In this document: piece by piece, positions 23,395 to 37,121 of the stretch
How positions within the stretch are numbered: the first letter of the stretch is position 1
Layout: the number at the start of each line of letters is the position of its first letter
Source: Tigriopus japonicus
Lineage: Eukaryota > Arthropoda > Copepoda > Harpacticoida > Harpacticidae
Direction: 5' to 3'
Length of the DNA stretch: 64,000 bases
NCBI GenBank assembly: GCA_010645155.1
Contig: JAAGOF010000104.1
Span: 1-64,000, forward strand
Made by a program: the position numbers and the translations under genes
Notes under the pieces: model-generated
Seen by the model: the letters and a program-made list of their open reading frames with translations, nothing else
Told to the model about the DNA's origin: nothing
Database searches by the model: none

Positions 23395-25882
23395 CAGTCA
23401 GCCTCCAGTTTCTAGCCTTGACTCGCACATCCTTTTTCCATTCTCACCCACTTACTGCTCACTTCCTTTGCTGACATCTCTGGCGGATTTTCTATCTTAT
23501 TTCTATTCAACATTCAACTGTCGACTGGCTTCAAATTTCAAGTCCGAAGGTGTGCTCAGAATACGCTTTTGAATCATGCACTACACAACACATCGTGAGT
23601 GAGAAACCTGCCCGCAGGAAAAAGCTGAATCCTTTAATGGACTGACCAAAGTCCAGACTCTGGACATGATCCATTTCTACACTAGGTTCCACCATTAGAT
23701 CCAATGCAGTAAAGGGAAGATAGTGAAGGTTGGGCTTGCCCAACACAGGATCCTTTTCAAAATACGGTTAAGGTCCAATCAGATCAAAGAACACCATTTC
23801 AGTACAATGTTCAGACCTAAGTTACGTATATCTGTTAAACCCTTACAAGTTGCAGTGATTCAAATGTATTACCTTGCTCTGAAAAGATTAGGCAAGATAT
23901 TATGGAGAACAAGTTTTAGGGTAATGCAAGAAATTGTGCGAAAACATGAGATTAAAAGTCTTGCTTATTTCACATGCACCTGTTTTCATTTCCAATAATA
24001 ATCCTTCTGCATAAGTCTTCAAATCATAATCTTACTCCCATACATATCGATAATCAACAATGGTTTCTATTCATTGACGATGCTCACAAGTTGAGGACTC
24101 TTTCTTAATAATCAGGAGCACTAAATGAAGAGCTACATTATTCCCTAGGGTAGCCTTTCCTTCTAATCTGATCCAACAAAGGGTTGGGAGGAGCCTCGAT
24201 GGTCCTGATTTAGACCCCCACTCCTTGGGACTTTCCCCCCATTTTACCTTGATAATCGCCATTAATCATGAGCCAAGTGTCGTTTTTATTGGCTCAATCC
24301 ATAGCTCGAGCATACGAATGTGGTGCTAAGTGTGGATAGAAATAGTTGCTCTATGAAGGTCATACTGGTACCCTTTAACGATGTCGGTACTGGAGAAGTT
24401 GATAGGGATAACACATTGGTCGTGGATAGCGAATACGATGTACTTTGTCTTTCTCGCTTAATACGCTATGAATGAATACCTTCCCAAATCTGCGGGGAAC
24501 AACGAGGTTTTGAACCTTTTTGTACTTTGACAGTCTTGGCTCCCTTTTTCCGATCTTTCGTTAAAATTCGAGTCTATTCCCCTCGACACGTTGTAAACTT
24601 TGAAAGGAAACGGGTAAAAAAGAAATCTTTTTGGAACCATTCACCGTGGTTTTAGGTGTCGGTTCAATTCTAGCCGGAGAAAAAACATTCTAAGCTTTTT
24701 CTTTAGAATCGAGCTGGAAGTGCCAAGAGGTCTGGATGGAGCAACGCCCAACCATAATTAAGGGGGGCATGAGTGGGCTCTGAATATTACCTCATCCCAA
24801 TGCCTTTTTGGGAGCAAGTTCTTAATTGGACTTGGACAAGCTTTGGAATTTGGAAGTTTGGAGGGGTACCAAAGGAAAGGAGAAGGACGAGTGTCGAGCA
24901 GGTTGGGACCACTAAACTCTTTTATTGGCCCATATCCTTTGGGTTTGGCCTTTGTGATGACCCTGTCGACGGTAACGGTTGACTCCCCTTTTTCCGCCCA
25001 TATCCAATACTTTTCGCCCAGTTCACATTCTTCCAATTTATTTTTCCCTCTTCTTCGTCTTCTTTGCCTTTCTGGTCCTATTGTGTTTGGAGGGACCGAG
25101 AGAGACATAATTTGACGAGGGATAGAAGCTCATCTGTGACAACAATCCTGCTCGTATTAATGGGTGACGCTGGAAGGATTAGGATTAGTCGTCCTCGGCC
25201 TAATCGGATTGACTCAATTGACGAGAACGGTTTACATCGTGATTAATCCAACAATCTGAAGTGGCTTCATCCTTAGTTAGCTGCATTCACCTCCATTTCT
25301 GCTCGAGAGACAGTTGTTATACATTCAGAATCCAGCTCAAGGTTCTCTTCTACCCCGCTTGGATTTAGGAACAGGTTTGAGTTCCCACCAATTCCTCTTG
25401 GAAACAGGATATTCCAAGACGAAAAGAGATCTAGCTCATCGGCTATCCCCAACAAAACGATTTATATGCCGAGGCAAGATGTGGAAATAAAAATTTGAAT
25501 TTAATGCAAATCATATGAAGGAGGGGCACAAGGAGAACGAGAACGAATCGAGGGACAACGTTCCAAAAAGTGGCCACGCAAAGGAAGCCTCTCTTCTTAA
25601 CACAAATCCGGGAGTTCTTTTTTCTCTTTCAAACGGGGCTTTGGACATACAAGTCTCCAGATGGTCCAAAACATCCATTCAAAATGGAATTTCCACATGC
25701 TAAATCGTTTTTTGGGTGTGTGCAAACTAAGGCAGTGCGATATTTCAAACTTGATTGTCTCTTCACTGGAGACCACTGCTTTACAATTTGTTGAAACTTT
25801 GAATTTTGCCCTGTCTTATTTTTTTTGCATTGAAGCTGAAAGTAAAGTTTATTGGGGCCAGAACCACTGAATTGATTTAGAG
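23395..25882. other. Start of the first intron of receptor B, no recognised exon
   Basis: Non-coding DNA after the donor. It holds short unrecognised frames only, the longest at 24758-25108 (-). No sequence resembling TM5 to TM7 was seen. Confidence 0.5.
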
Positions 25883-26246
25883 TGGGAGGCTAACGAAAAG
25901 GATTATGATTTCCAGTGGGAACAATTCGATTACGTTCTTCTGCAAATGCCTTACCTAATTTGTTTACTAGAATATATATCTCAACTGTCAACTCAATCGA
26001 ACGGTGGCGTCTGAAAGTTCGATAGAAATCCTCTTGAAAATCGATTTACCACAAAAGGGGCGAGCTCATTGATTCTATACTCTCTTCAGAACATAGCTGT
26101 AAGAAAGCATAACTTTTCATTTCTGAATTCGATAGAGCTAAAAATCGAAATACGTAGTCTACTGAATACAAGCCAGGTCTCGTTTGCAAAAGAACGTCAT
26201 GGAATTAATCCAACTGGAAATTACAAGTCTCGTCGTTAGCCTCCCA
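25883..26246. mobile_element. Foldback MITE with TGGGAGGCTAACGA termini, 364 bp
   Basis: Both ends read TGGGAGGCTAACGA inward, followed after a 12-base variable stretch by TTTCCAGT and GGA. Similarity between the arms continues inward (ACGTTCTT, TGCAAA, ACCT) for roughly 80-110 bases, so most of the element is self-complementary. There is no coding capacity and no clear target duplication. Confidence 0.75.
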
Positions 26247-29200
26247 GGTCAGAAATCCATATTTTTGTAAGGACCGCATGTGTGTGCCTTTGAGCCTTAG
26301 CCAAAACGGAATGCCATGTTTTCAACCGATTTTAAATGGTTTCAGCCTTCAACCATTCTAATAACGTACGCCTGTCTCAGTGGGTGGGTTTGTCGTCAGC
26401 TTGACTTGACATTCTATCCCCAATGGAGCTATCTATGAAAGTGAGATACAAGGAATGTGTAAACACTCTCGCCCTTTCTTTCTCTCCAGGCCCATAAACA
26501 TCTATCTATTTTTTTGGGCCCTCCTCTCCGACTCTTCATTCAAAGATGTCATCTCGGTACCGAGGAATGCAAAGTGCTTTTACGAGTTCTCTGGTTCTCT
26601 TTGACCATTTGGGCTCGACTTTTTGGCCAAGGAATTTCCTCGTGTTCCAATTTAGGCATTCGAAAAGGTCGGACCCACGTGCTCATGAGATGTGGTTGTC
26701 ATTGAAATGAAGTTTTACTCGTATGCGTTCTCTTGAAACCACTTGTTACGATCAGCCATAAAAAAGTTCCCTCAGCTCCCTTGCTCTTTAATGGCTTCAT
26801 ATATGGCAGTAGTAGAAGTAATAGCAAACGTTATCATTAGCGACACGGTGCTGTTATTTATGGATTTTCGGCAGAAAACTTGACATGATCCATTGAAGTT
26901 TGTCTCGCCTTGACAAAAACACACCTGTTGAACATTTAAAAAAACGACGTAACGAGAATGCATGAAAAAAGCACAGTGCATAAGTGTGTGATGACGGGGA
27001 ATGGGAAGAGAATCGAGTCGAACGATCGTTTCCAACAAGCACTTGTTTCATGTCGATGGAACAACCTCCGAGATGTCGTTAACCTTTGGCTGGCACTCAC
27101 ACACATATTCTGCCAATCATATGATGATAAAGTGGCAATTTTGGTTTATCTGTCCATGATAGAGGATCCTTCCAGAATCCATAAAATGGCTTTCTCGCCG
27201 AAAACACTCCAATGGCACGAGCATTATACTCACGCTCTTTGGGATCTTCCATTCAAGCTCTCAGGCGTCCCAACTTCACACACAAAATAGCTAGTACTCA
27301 TACCGCTTAAAGCGACCCATCCAAAATAGTATTGACAAACCAACAAAATGCATAATTTTGGGCACAAACACCTCTATTTAGGAACGTATCCGCTGTTAAA
27401 TATTATTGATATCGGGGTTAAATCTAATGCAAGTGGATCATGTTCCCATTTTTTTCTGATAGATTATCGACCTTGCTACGTTGTTGAACAGATAAAACAT
27501 ATGTGTACGTAATTTATGCGACTAAATTTACTATAATACATTCATGAAGAGCTTTTCTTTTCACTCACTCAGAGACATATCATAAAGTTCTCCCATGGGA
27601 ATTCGGAGCATGGAGAAAAAAGCGACTCGTCTATGAAAATGTGAGCTATGCTTTTCACAGCTGTAGGTCCATTCCCTGTTCCACTCATCATTCTGGCCTT
27701 TCTAGTTTGTATGTAGTTTACATCAGAGACAGCTGCAGGTACTGCAGCAGAAACACTTTTTCCCTCGATCTGCTGGCACACTTGAGTGTGTTCCCTCCCA
27801 AAAAATGATATTGGTTTCGTTGCGAAAGGATCATTGGAACATGGTGCTTATCTGCATCCACTTTTATATCCAATGGAATCGGCACTTATTGGAGGCAATA
27901 TCCTAGCTCGACGTTCCCAAAGTTGGCATTGGATCATGTTTGATTGTTGGAAATGTAAACGAATCATAAAATAACGTAAAAAAAGACAAATAGGCTATCA
28001 GCGTTTTAGTGCGTCCGGATTCTCAAAACAAGATAGACTCGCGAGCGATGGAGCAAAAAACGGGTGCCTAACTTTTGGAACAGGTCCAAAGGCTCCGGGA
28101 GCGAATATCCATCACCTAGGTGAGGTTCATCATTGTGCTGACGTTACAGAATGTCTTTAACACTTGGAACTGCACAATTTGGAACCGTGGGAGTTGCTTA
28201 ACTTGGAACAGCGTGGGACGTTAAAAATAGATGGCATATGGGAATACACATGTCGTGAAATCTCAGTGTGAAGCTCATCAATGATCGCTTTAACCTTCAT
28301 ATAACCACGTTTTTCTTATCGTGATACATACTTAAAGGAATTGACAAGGTGTTCCCAAGAGATGATCTCACATCTCAATATGGACTAGCTTTGTCAAAAT
28401 TGAGTCTTGTACTATACAACTAGTTGTTCCATCGAGCAAACATCTGATAAGTAATTGGGCGCAGAGAAAGGTGATTTATGGACTACACAATGAGTCTGAC
28501 AAATGTTCTCCTTCAAGTGCAATGAATGGCGCCAACTATAATGAGCGATGTCGGCTTTTTTCCTCCCTCTCCCTCTCGTTCTGTCGAGAAGGTGCTCTGA
28601 CCCAAAGTGACTTAATTTCATTTGGGACCAATTAAGAGCGTTCCCTCCAAACTCGATCCAGATAAGCACGTACTTCAACAAGCACATGGTGATGATGATG
28701 ATGATAATGATTAGAGGGGTGGAACAAGAAAACATGGACCATTTGGCCTGCGTTTTGCGTTTCCTTGAATGAGTGACATCTGATCTGGCGGTTGCTGTCC
28801 CACTCAAGATCCTTGACTGATTCCATTATTGGCGAGGAAAAACTTGACAGTTCTCCGAGAGATTCGATTCGAATGGGCCAGTAAAAAAGAATGCAACGCT
28901 CTTCCAGGCCCCATTTTCTTGCTCATCCACGAAAGACAATCTGGAAGAGAGGAGGAGAAAGACAGAAGAGCTTGTCTAATCAGTGATGCAATCACAACAT
29001 CTCGAGAGAGAGCGAGAGAAATACACTCCCACGGACTCGATCACCAGAACGTTGAGCAGATAAAGAAGCAGACAAGGAGTGGCAATATTCATACTCTTTA
29101 CCACAACAGAGCATCTAGAGGTCTTTGTTTAGTGGAGAACCTTTTCTTGATATCAAAACCTCAGTGGGCTTAATTCACGGAAGATCAAGGAAGAAAGAGG

Positions 29201-31895
29201 CTTGATACGAAAGCAGATGCCATAGGGAACAAACACACTTGTAAGTCAAGCATTGACACGTTCATGTGACAATTCCTCTTTAATTGGCCCTCTATGGCGT
29301 TTCCCAACCAGGAATAGAGGCTCTACGGCGATTCTTCTGCGTTCAGCTCCTCTCATTATGCTCTACAAATATTCCATTAAGTCAAGGATCTTCTCTTGCC
29401 ACTTCTCTTCGCATCGAGCGTCCGCTGTCCTCGTTTCTGAGCAATTGCCCATTGGGTTTGGAGAGCGAGTACAAAGAGGGACTACGGAGTAAATGGATTG
29501 GAAGCGAGCGAATCATAGAATGAGTTGGGCCACTGTGAAGAAAGGGGGAAAATCGTGGCATTAGACTCTCAAGTTTTATTGCGGTATAAAATTAGCAAAG
29601 GGTGTAATGTTTTTCATTTGGGCTGCTCCTGGGGAGTTTATGTTAAGGGTTATTCAGCCGCCGTTTTAAATATTGTTTTCTTGCTATTCCTTTTGAATTA
29701 GACATTACTAGATGGAACAAAGGGAGTAAGTTCATCAAAGCTTCCCACAATAATTTCTGGACAACGTCATATTCATACTATTATTTGGAGACCACGCAAC
29801 TTTCAGTTTGGCGAACCATTCTAGTTATTTCTAGAATAGTATGTTTAGCAATTCAAATGGTTAATCAGCCAGTGTGTTGTTCTCATGAATTAGGGATCAG
29901 TGATCTCCTGGTTTTCCAACAAATTGATGAACGCTATCTCCTTTTAGAGTAGAATGCCAAACAGACCTTCTAGTGGCATGATCTTTGACAGCAGTGGAAA
30001 TTCATTTTTGCGCGATCAAAACAAACAAATTTGTACGTACAACTTAAGGTTTGCCTAACCTTGTTATTTGTCCAAATTTGCAGTTGTCCTAATTTCACGC
30101 CGTAGAAAGGCTGTCTTGGCCCAAGAACGTCATTCCCATAAATGCAACACTTATCTGAGTACTAAAGCAATCCGATCAGAACTTGAATGCGCCAAGTGAC
30201 ATTCTCTTTAAACTCCTTTCGATAGGAACCAATTGCTCAGAAAGACAAACATTACGTGAGTTACTAATGGAACAAACCTTTAATTCCGTCTAGTCAGTTT
30301 ATAACCTGTGGGCTTCAGCTTGATTTGTTCCATCTTGACTAGCAGAGAGGTTCTTCAAAAGCCCCTCATTTATTAAATGTGTAGCACTTTAAATGCGTCG
30401 TGCCCGCATAATGGCTCAAGAAAGGATTATCTTGAATTAATTCCTTTCCCTATGCCCTGTTTGAGTTCGTGAGCGAATGAACGAACAAACAAACGAAGAG
30501 ACGTCCTCGACCTCTTCTTCTCTTAAAAGCCATGATCATATTATTCACAAGCGTAATGTACTATCCATGTAAGAACGTGAAACTTGAGATCCAGATTATG
30601 AGCGAAGGAGCCGTAGTGAAGATTATCCCTCTTAATAAGGAAAGGTCACAAGGTCAAGAGATGTTCAGAAAGGTGTTGATCACGCGATCTCGTCAAGCTT
30701 CCCAGACATCATGAAAGGGGATATCACCAAAGATATCGTCCAGACAAATAGGATTTAAAGATTAATTCCTCTCACCTAACCTTTGGCGCATCCATCGAGG
30801 ATTTCAAAGCTTCTAGCCAATTTAGAAACAACTTATTGTGGCCACGTTATTGCATCAAATATACGAGAATGACGGGTCTGCTCCCGTTGGAACAATGGCA
30901 GGAATAAATCTTGAGTTATGCTGTGGATGGGAGAGAAACCCTGTAATTGCTTTGGGAAACATCCAACACAAGTACATCAACCACCACAAAATGGCACAAT
31001 AAATTCACTCCCTCAACTTTTATGGGCAGAGCAAATGGAGGCCAAATGGGGACAACGAGTATGGCTCAAGGTTCTCAGCGATTCCAGTCAACTCTGACTT
31101 ACATTGGCCACACTCAAATACCGGTTTGTTCCTAAAGCGACACTTAAAAGCCGTTTCCTGGAATGTCCCACGGTCAGTTGACTTCAAGTAATCCTAGAAT
31201 TTAATTTTCTTGGCTTAAATAGAGCCATAAAACAGCAGAGGTTAGAGTCCTATTTGGCTGTACGCACAGGAAGAAATTGGGGCTGGAGGGGCAGGAATAT
31301 CATAATAAAGGAGACATGTTATTGTGTTCTTTTTTTGTGTGTGTACGTACTTCCACGATCCAGACACAATTAAGTACAACTGTCAAGTCTTGACGCATTG
31401 TCTCTTTTGAAATGGAACCAAGTATCTTCAGAACTTGTCACATTAAAAGTCAAGCACACAATTTAGAGGGGAAAGTGGAGTTCTAGACTGACGCCCTCAG
31501 TGTTGCCGCATGAACAACTTGTCATAAATTAAGTTTATTGCTGCCAATATTCCCATGGCATTGTACATATTATACCCTCTTTTTATGAGACCCATCATTG
31601 TCTTGCATCATTCATGAGGGCTCTATTGCAATTTGCATTCCATTGGTTAGTTGGTGGTTTAGCTTTCATTTAGCTTGAAAAACGTACCTCTAACCGAAAT
31701 ATGGCATATTTCGGTATTTTATGGGAAAAGTTTTTTATCATCACTTACGATCGGTTTTTAATGGGTTTATTGCAACCCAAATCTGGTCTAACTGGCGATT
31801 TCTTTTTAAAAATTCCTGCATCAAACTCAAATATGAAGATCTCAGAAGAAGCCAAAAAAAAACCACCCACACACACCATAACTTAAAAACTATCG
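26247..31895. other. Long non-coding stretch, probable intron of receptor B
   Basis: No exon recognised. It contains a GATGAT microsatellite (28689-28710) and GC-richer blocks around 28400-29500 with short overlapping frames on both strands (28412-28807 -, 28829-29173 +) that match no family I know. Confidence 0.45.
28689..28710. repeat. (GAT)n microsatellite
   Basis: About six GAT units with one AAT interruption. Confidence 0.9.
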
Positions 31896-32178
31896 TCTGC
31901 ACCAATACTTTCAGTAGGGTTTTCGACCGAAATTTTGTTTACGATTAGGTCTACCAAACCGAAATCAGACATGTACCATAAGGATGAGTAATCATACTAT
32001 AATATACTATTATAATAATACCAAAAAATGAGTAGAAAGTAAAATCGAACGCTTTTCCCTTTTAAAATTTTAGACGAATTTAAAAAAAAATGTTATTTGC
32101 CTTCTTCCAACGCATGGGCAGTATATTTTTTAAATTTAATTAGGTATCCTTATAAAGTGCCCTATCGGTTCGTCACTA
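31896..32178. mobile_element. Degenerate hAT-like MITE (family 1)
   Basis: The block with TCGACCGAAATTTTG, GTCTACC, AAACCGAAATCAGACATG and ACCATAAGGA follows the same order as in the 1315-1643 copy. The right end CGGTTCGTCACTA (to 32178) matches the family terminus. The left tip is eroded, so the left boundary is approximate. Confidence 0.7.
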
Positions 32179-34531
32179 GATGAAACGATGACTTTTCAAA
32201 GTTCCAAGTATCTTTTCAAAATACGCATTATGATAGTGCCCTTAACCTTTTTCTTGTAACCCTGAAATATTTTTTTAGCATATGACATCATGCAATTCAA
32301 ATTGATTTGACGTGATTTAGCCAGACTGATCGTCCTTCAAGTTTCCCAAATGGAAAGTCAAGCTCATTCTGATTCGAAATCAGATCCGTGAAACAGATTT
32401 GTTTGTCAAAAGTATCAGGGGTAATATGACTGTCCCAAAAAAACTGACTGGAATAGCTTTGACTTGGATCAAGTGTCTTGTTTCTTTGCCCTCATATGAA
32501 TACTTTGTAAATCAATTTATGTACTATTAATACAATTTTGAAAGGCACTTGTTCTTTCTTATTTTTGTTTTATTCCAGCCCCAGAGGGGACCACACGATA
32601 TTATTGCTTAGAAACCCAAAAAAGGCTTGCAATTTCTCGCGAGAATCGCTCGGCTTTTTTGAGTGACTAATAATAATTCTCTAATAAAAAAGTTGTGCTC
32701 GACAAATTACGTCATTACACCGAAGCATATTCTGTATATTATTTAGAAATCCGTGAAAAACAGGTGTAACAAAGATAAACGTGCTTTTGAAAATATGTAA
32801 GTTACATTAATCAAGTACACAATTAGATCAGATTTAATAAAGGTTATCCTTATTCCTATTCTAAGAGGGCAAGAAGCGATGAAATTATTTCCCATCCCAA
32901 AAGTTGCTAACAACATGTTAGGTATCTTAAAACTTGAAAGGAATTACTCTAGTCGCATCTTAAAAGTAACCTCAGTTTGCGAGCACAAGATGGTAAGGTA
33001 GAGAGAATCCACAGATGACCAAGTTAAACTGCGGTTCAAAAGGATCTGGGAAATATTCCACAACTTTTTTTTATGTTTTTCTTTGAGCTTAACTTCCACC
33101 GATCTGGTCTTCAAACGCAAGAAAACTAATCCCAGAGCAGCTCTGTCGCTATAATTTCTCCGGCACTCAACTTAAATGAAGATTTGAATGTTAAGAATCA
33201 TTTCTTAGATTCAACTCCATATCTAGAACTAATTAACCAAACAAAAAATCCAGAACCAAAGTTCTCAAGAAGCGTGAAGTTCGATTTGGGCTCAAGGTTC
33301 AATGCTGCGAGAGTTTCAAATTCTGATTTCATGTCAGATCGACTTGTATTACTCATTTCTACGTTTAATTAGGAAAAAAAACACGTGTCAAGTCCACACG
33401 TCAGCATTGTAATCCTACCAAAACAAATGTGGTTTGAAATTGTCCATGGTGAACCAAAAAAGCGTCAAACACTTGAATTGTACTATATTAAAATTGAAGT
33501 GATTGCCTTATATTAAAAAGTAAGTTCATATCAATTTTTAAATTGACATTTTTAAAGTTTTTATTTAAAATCATGCTGCAACAAGCAAATCATGTAATAG
33601 ACTCTTCCTTATTATTAGTTATTTCTGCCCTTTCTGGAGCAAAACAATCTACTAGAATTTAAATGTATTAATCTTACTTTGTTAATCAAATTTGTTCCAA
33701 TCGATCCCAGAAACTAGTTAAAAGTTCATTATTTGAAAATACAAAGAGGTATGCCCTAAATATGAAGGCGCAAATGAACCTATAAATATTCCTTTGTAGC
33801 TATCAAAATCGTCCTCAAAACAATAAAGATCCAACCTGAACTATTGTTTAAATCACCTGCAAAACTTCTAAATCAAATTCTCTAACCATAAAATTTTATC
33901 TTTACAGGTAAGTTTCATAATCACAACTGGCTAAGCAAGTAATCGGCGGAAGTGATGCTCACCATTCTTTCCTTAATTAGTGGTCAAAACTAGTGTTTTG
34001 TTACATTTTCCTTACGTAAGTACATAGGGCAGGTTTTGAAATGAAGGTCATCGTTTCTTTCTTGAGCTGCAAAGTCCAACAACACAATGAGTGAGTCGAG
34101 CGCGTTATGAGTTTTCTGCGGTCCGTCGTTTGGTGAGCAATTTAGAGCCTCCTTTGCACAACAAAGGACAGATATGAGTTTCCAAGTGTTTAGTTTTCCT
34201 GGGGCAAAATGTGACAGAGAAGCAGTTTCATTTGGAGCACGAACTGGGAGACAGGAAGGCTTTGGCCTTACCCTGACTCAATCGGCCTTCTCCTTCCAAC
34301 AGTGCGTCGTATGTAGTGAAGTCTAAAGCTCTCAAGATTTGTTGGATGACTGCGTCAAAAATAAGGAGAGCTATGAAGGAAAGCGGTCATCCTTTGTTTG
34401 TGTTTGCAAAATAGAATTGATCCATCCAATTTCAATGAAACCAGAAATCCGACACTTTGGGACCATCAGAATTCTTTTTTTTTTTACCTTTACGACAGCA
34501 TCCTGGGGTGCAAACTATTCTAGCCAGTGAT
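32179..34531. other. AT-rich non-coding stretch
   Basis: No exon or clear transposon seen. An isolated 12-bp perfect palindrome TTCTCGCGAGAA lies at 32634-32645. Confidence 0.5.
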
Positions 34532-34768
34532 CAGTGTTGCTACATTTTGGGAATGTAAGATTTTCCGGGTTATTTGTGAGAAATACAAAGATTTCCAAAA
34601 GCCTTTGGAATTTTTTGTTGTAGTCGAATAAATAGTTTTCATTGTACTAACAAACATTTTTTCTTAGGAGCTTTGCGAAAAAGGTTTTAATTGTTAGTAA
34701 CAAGAGCTTTTGGGCGAGCTTTTTGGGTTGTCTTGAGGAATTTTCATCGAAATGATCTAGCAACACTG
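34532..34768. mobile_element. Possible hAT-like MITE with CAGTGTTGCTA ends
   Basis: A 237-bp segment begins CAGTGTTGCTA and ends TAGCAACACTG, forming inverted termini of about 11-13 bp. The CAGTGTTGC tip resembles those of hAT elements. No 8-bp target duplication is recognisable, so the call is tentative. Confidence 0.45.
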
Positions 34769-37094
34769 CAGGAGCTGAAGTTTGTTTATCAAGCAATTGT
34801 ACTTATTTTGTTATTTGCGGATTTTTTGTTACTGCTTCAAGGAAATAGATTCCCTTTAAAAATAAGTTAAACAAAATGAACATATTTAATAGCTATGCGA
34901 TATTTGGTCAACTAACCATAAACTTTGTATTAAACTAAAAGCTAGAAAAACGTTGAATCACATTGCAGTTCAATATCCTGATCCAGAGAAGACCGGTCTC
35001 GAAAGTCTATTGAAACAGACGCCAATAGGAGAAAAGCCAAGCAATGGTCTTTGAAATGATGGCCTGAGAGCAACGAGCAAAGTACGAAAGTAACCTTGGC
35101 CATAAATTCATTTAATGAATTTGAGAGACCATCTTCGGCACCACACCTTTGGCCGTGTCACTCACATCTAGGTCACGGTCCATTGAATCCGACGTTTCGC
35201 TCGTTGAAGGACTGGAGAAGCCACCCAAATGGAACCGCTCATTTGTCTGAACTCAGGAGAAGAACCAGACAAAGGCCAAAAAGGCCAGGAGGAGGAATGG
35301 TACTATCCAAATCTTCATGCCACATAAACGGAGAGGCACAAGAGTCAAGAGGGCCACTCGACAACCAGAGCACTTGATAAAGATCAGCCTGTGGATTTGG
35401 CACAACTCTCCTGGGCTCTCAATTTCAAGAGCCCGTTGAAGGGTCGCCCAGGTTAGACCTCTCATCAGGATTGAAGCCCATAATACATATTGATTGCCAT
35501 CTAGAGCAAATTTTAAGGGTCTGGAAAGTTTCACTCGTCGAGGAAATCGTAAACTTAAAGGTTTTTGTCAGAGAAAAGAGCGGCTCGGATGAAACATCTC
35601 GTTCCCATTTGCGGCGAACGTCAGAGGATCTGATGATCTCGGTTTTTTTCAAGGAGTCGAGGATGGTGTTTTAATGGACAAGGTCGTGAAGCACTTGAAG
35701 TTTTACAAAAGCACATTGCTCCATGACAAATTCAGGCACCTTGTGTTCATTTTGTGCCGAGCGGGTTTGACAAGAATGAGATTGAAGTGATTGATGGCAA
35801 TTTTCCGTCCATTGTCACGTCCCCGAGATGGATGGATGATAAGAATAAGCAGACTATGTGTATATCTGAGCCTAGAGTACATGTAGGGTGTAGCAACATC
35901 TCCGAGATATGTACTGACTGTGTGTGTGGCAAGTTTGAAACTCTTCTTGAGGAGGAGTGTGCACTTCCATGTTTACCTTTCCGTCAACTCGATCCCAAAT
36001 TTGAAAGTGGAACCGGTCCATTCCGCCTACGGACACAATGATGGATCCCTTTAGAGTCCTGGTGTCACTTGGATCTTCAGGCAGGTCTTCATTGAGGGTT
36101 CAAGGGAAGGCAAACAAGCCTCCAATCCTTCATTAATACCCCAGACCCAGAAGGAATCCACTCTCGTTAGATGGGACTCGAGGGCAATGCCGAGAGCACA
36201 CGGATTATGGCTACTCGAGCGGAAATACTGGTGTGTGTTTTTTGATTAATCACATGAGTTATGAGGATAAATCTGGCCCTGCAATGTATCCCGATAACGC
36301 CACCACATGTTGGTCTGATCCAGTGAACAATATGGATAACTTGGCTCAAGAAAGGTGGTTCCGGCATTTGGATGTATTCCCGCATTCCGCGGTATTTTGA
36401 AAGTTTTCCCAAGTGAATCAAGCGCGCTACTCTTGTACCAAGAGAGCTTTAATCCCGGTTATTTGGGAAGAGAAGAGGTCTGGAGGGAAGAAATAACCAT
36501 TCCCCGACAAAGCGTCCATACCTTTGAATAGAAATATTAAGAGGAACACGGTTCACTCATTATTTCCTGGGGGCCTGTCTATTGTGTGAAGGCAGCTTTC
36601 AGAATCAGGAATTGGGGAACGCGGGAAAAGCAGAGAAGAGGCAAACCAGAATCTGGGCCATCAAAGAAACCTTCCTCTTTTTATTTGATCCATTCTCATA
36701 ATGGCGGGTATTTCTTGTTGGTGCGCCATGATTGAAGTCAGACCTGGATGCGGAACGTGGCTCCGTGAAATTCAGACATTACGACGTTTTCACCTCCAAC
36801 GAGGCGAACAGGTTTTTCCCCTTTTCCTTTCGACGGATCTTTCAAAATGCCTGCGAGGGATAAGAGTTGATATTGTGGAACAAAATGAGCTTCAAAGCCT
36901 AAAGGACGGCGGTGACAAAGGTCTTTGGGATCAAATGGCAACACATTTGGCCGGGAAAGAGAAGAAAGAAGCATCTCGGCCACAGGGGACCCAAACTCCA
37001 AAGCCACCATCACGACGATAGATAGCACGATAGTGGAGGCAACGAACTTACTTTTGACTGGCCAACGAGCGAGCTCAACAAGGAACGACCGACT

Positions 37095-37121
37095 TACTCT
37101 CTCACTCACTCTCTCACTCAC
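37095..37121. repeat. CTCA/CTCT microsatellite
   Basis: Alternating CTCT and CACT units. It produces Ser-Glu-Arg-Val or Leu-Thr repeats in the overlapping frames, which argues those frames are not coding. Confidence 0.85.
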
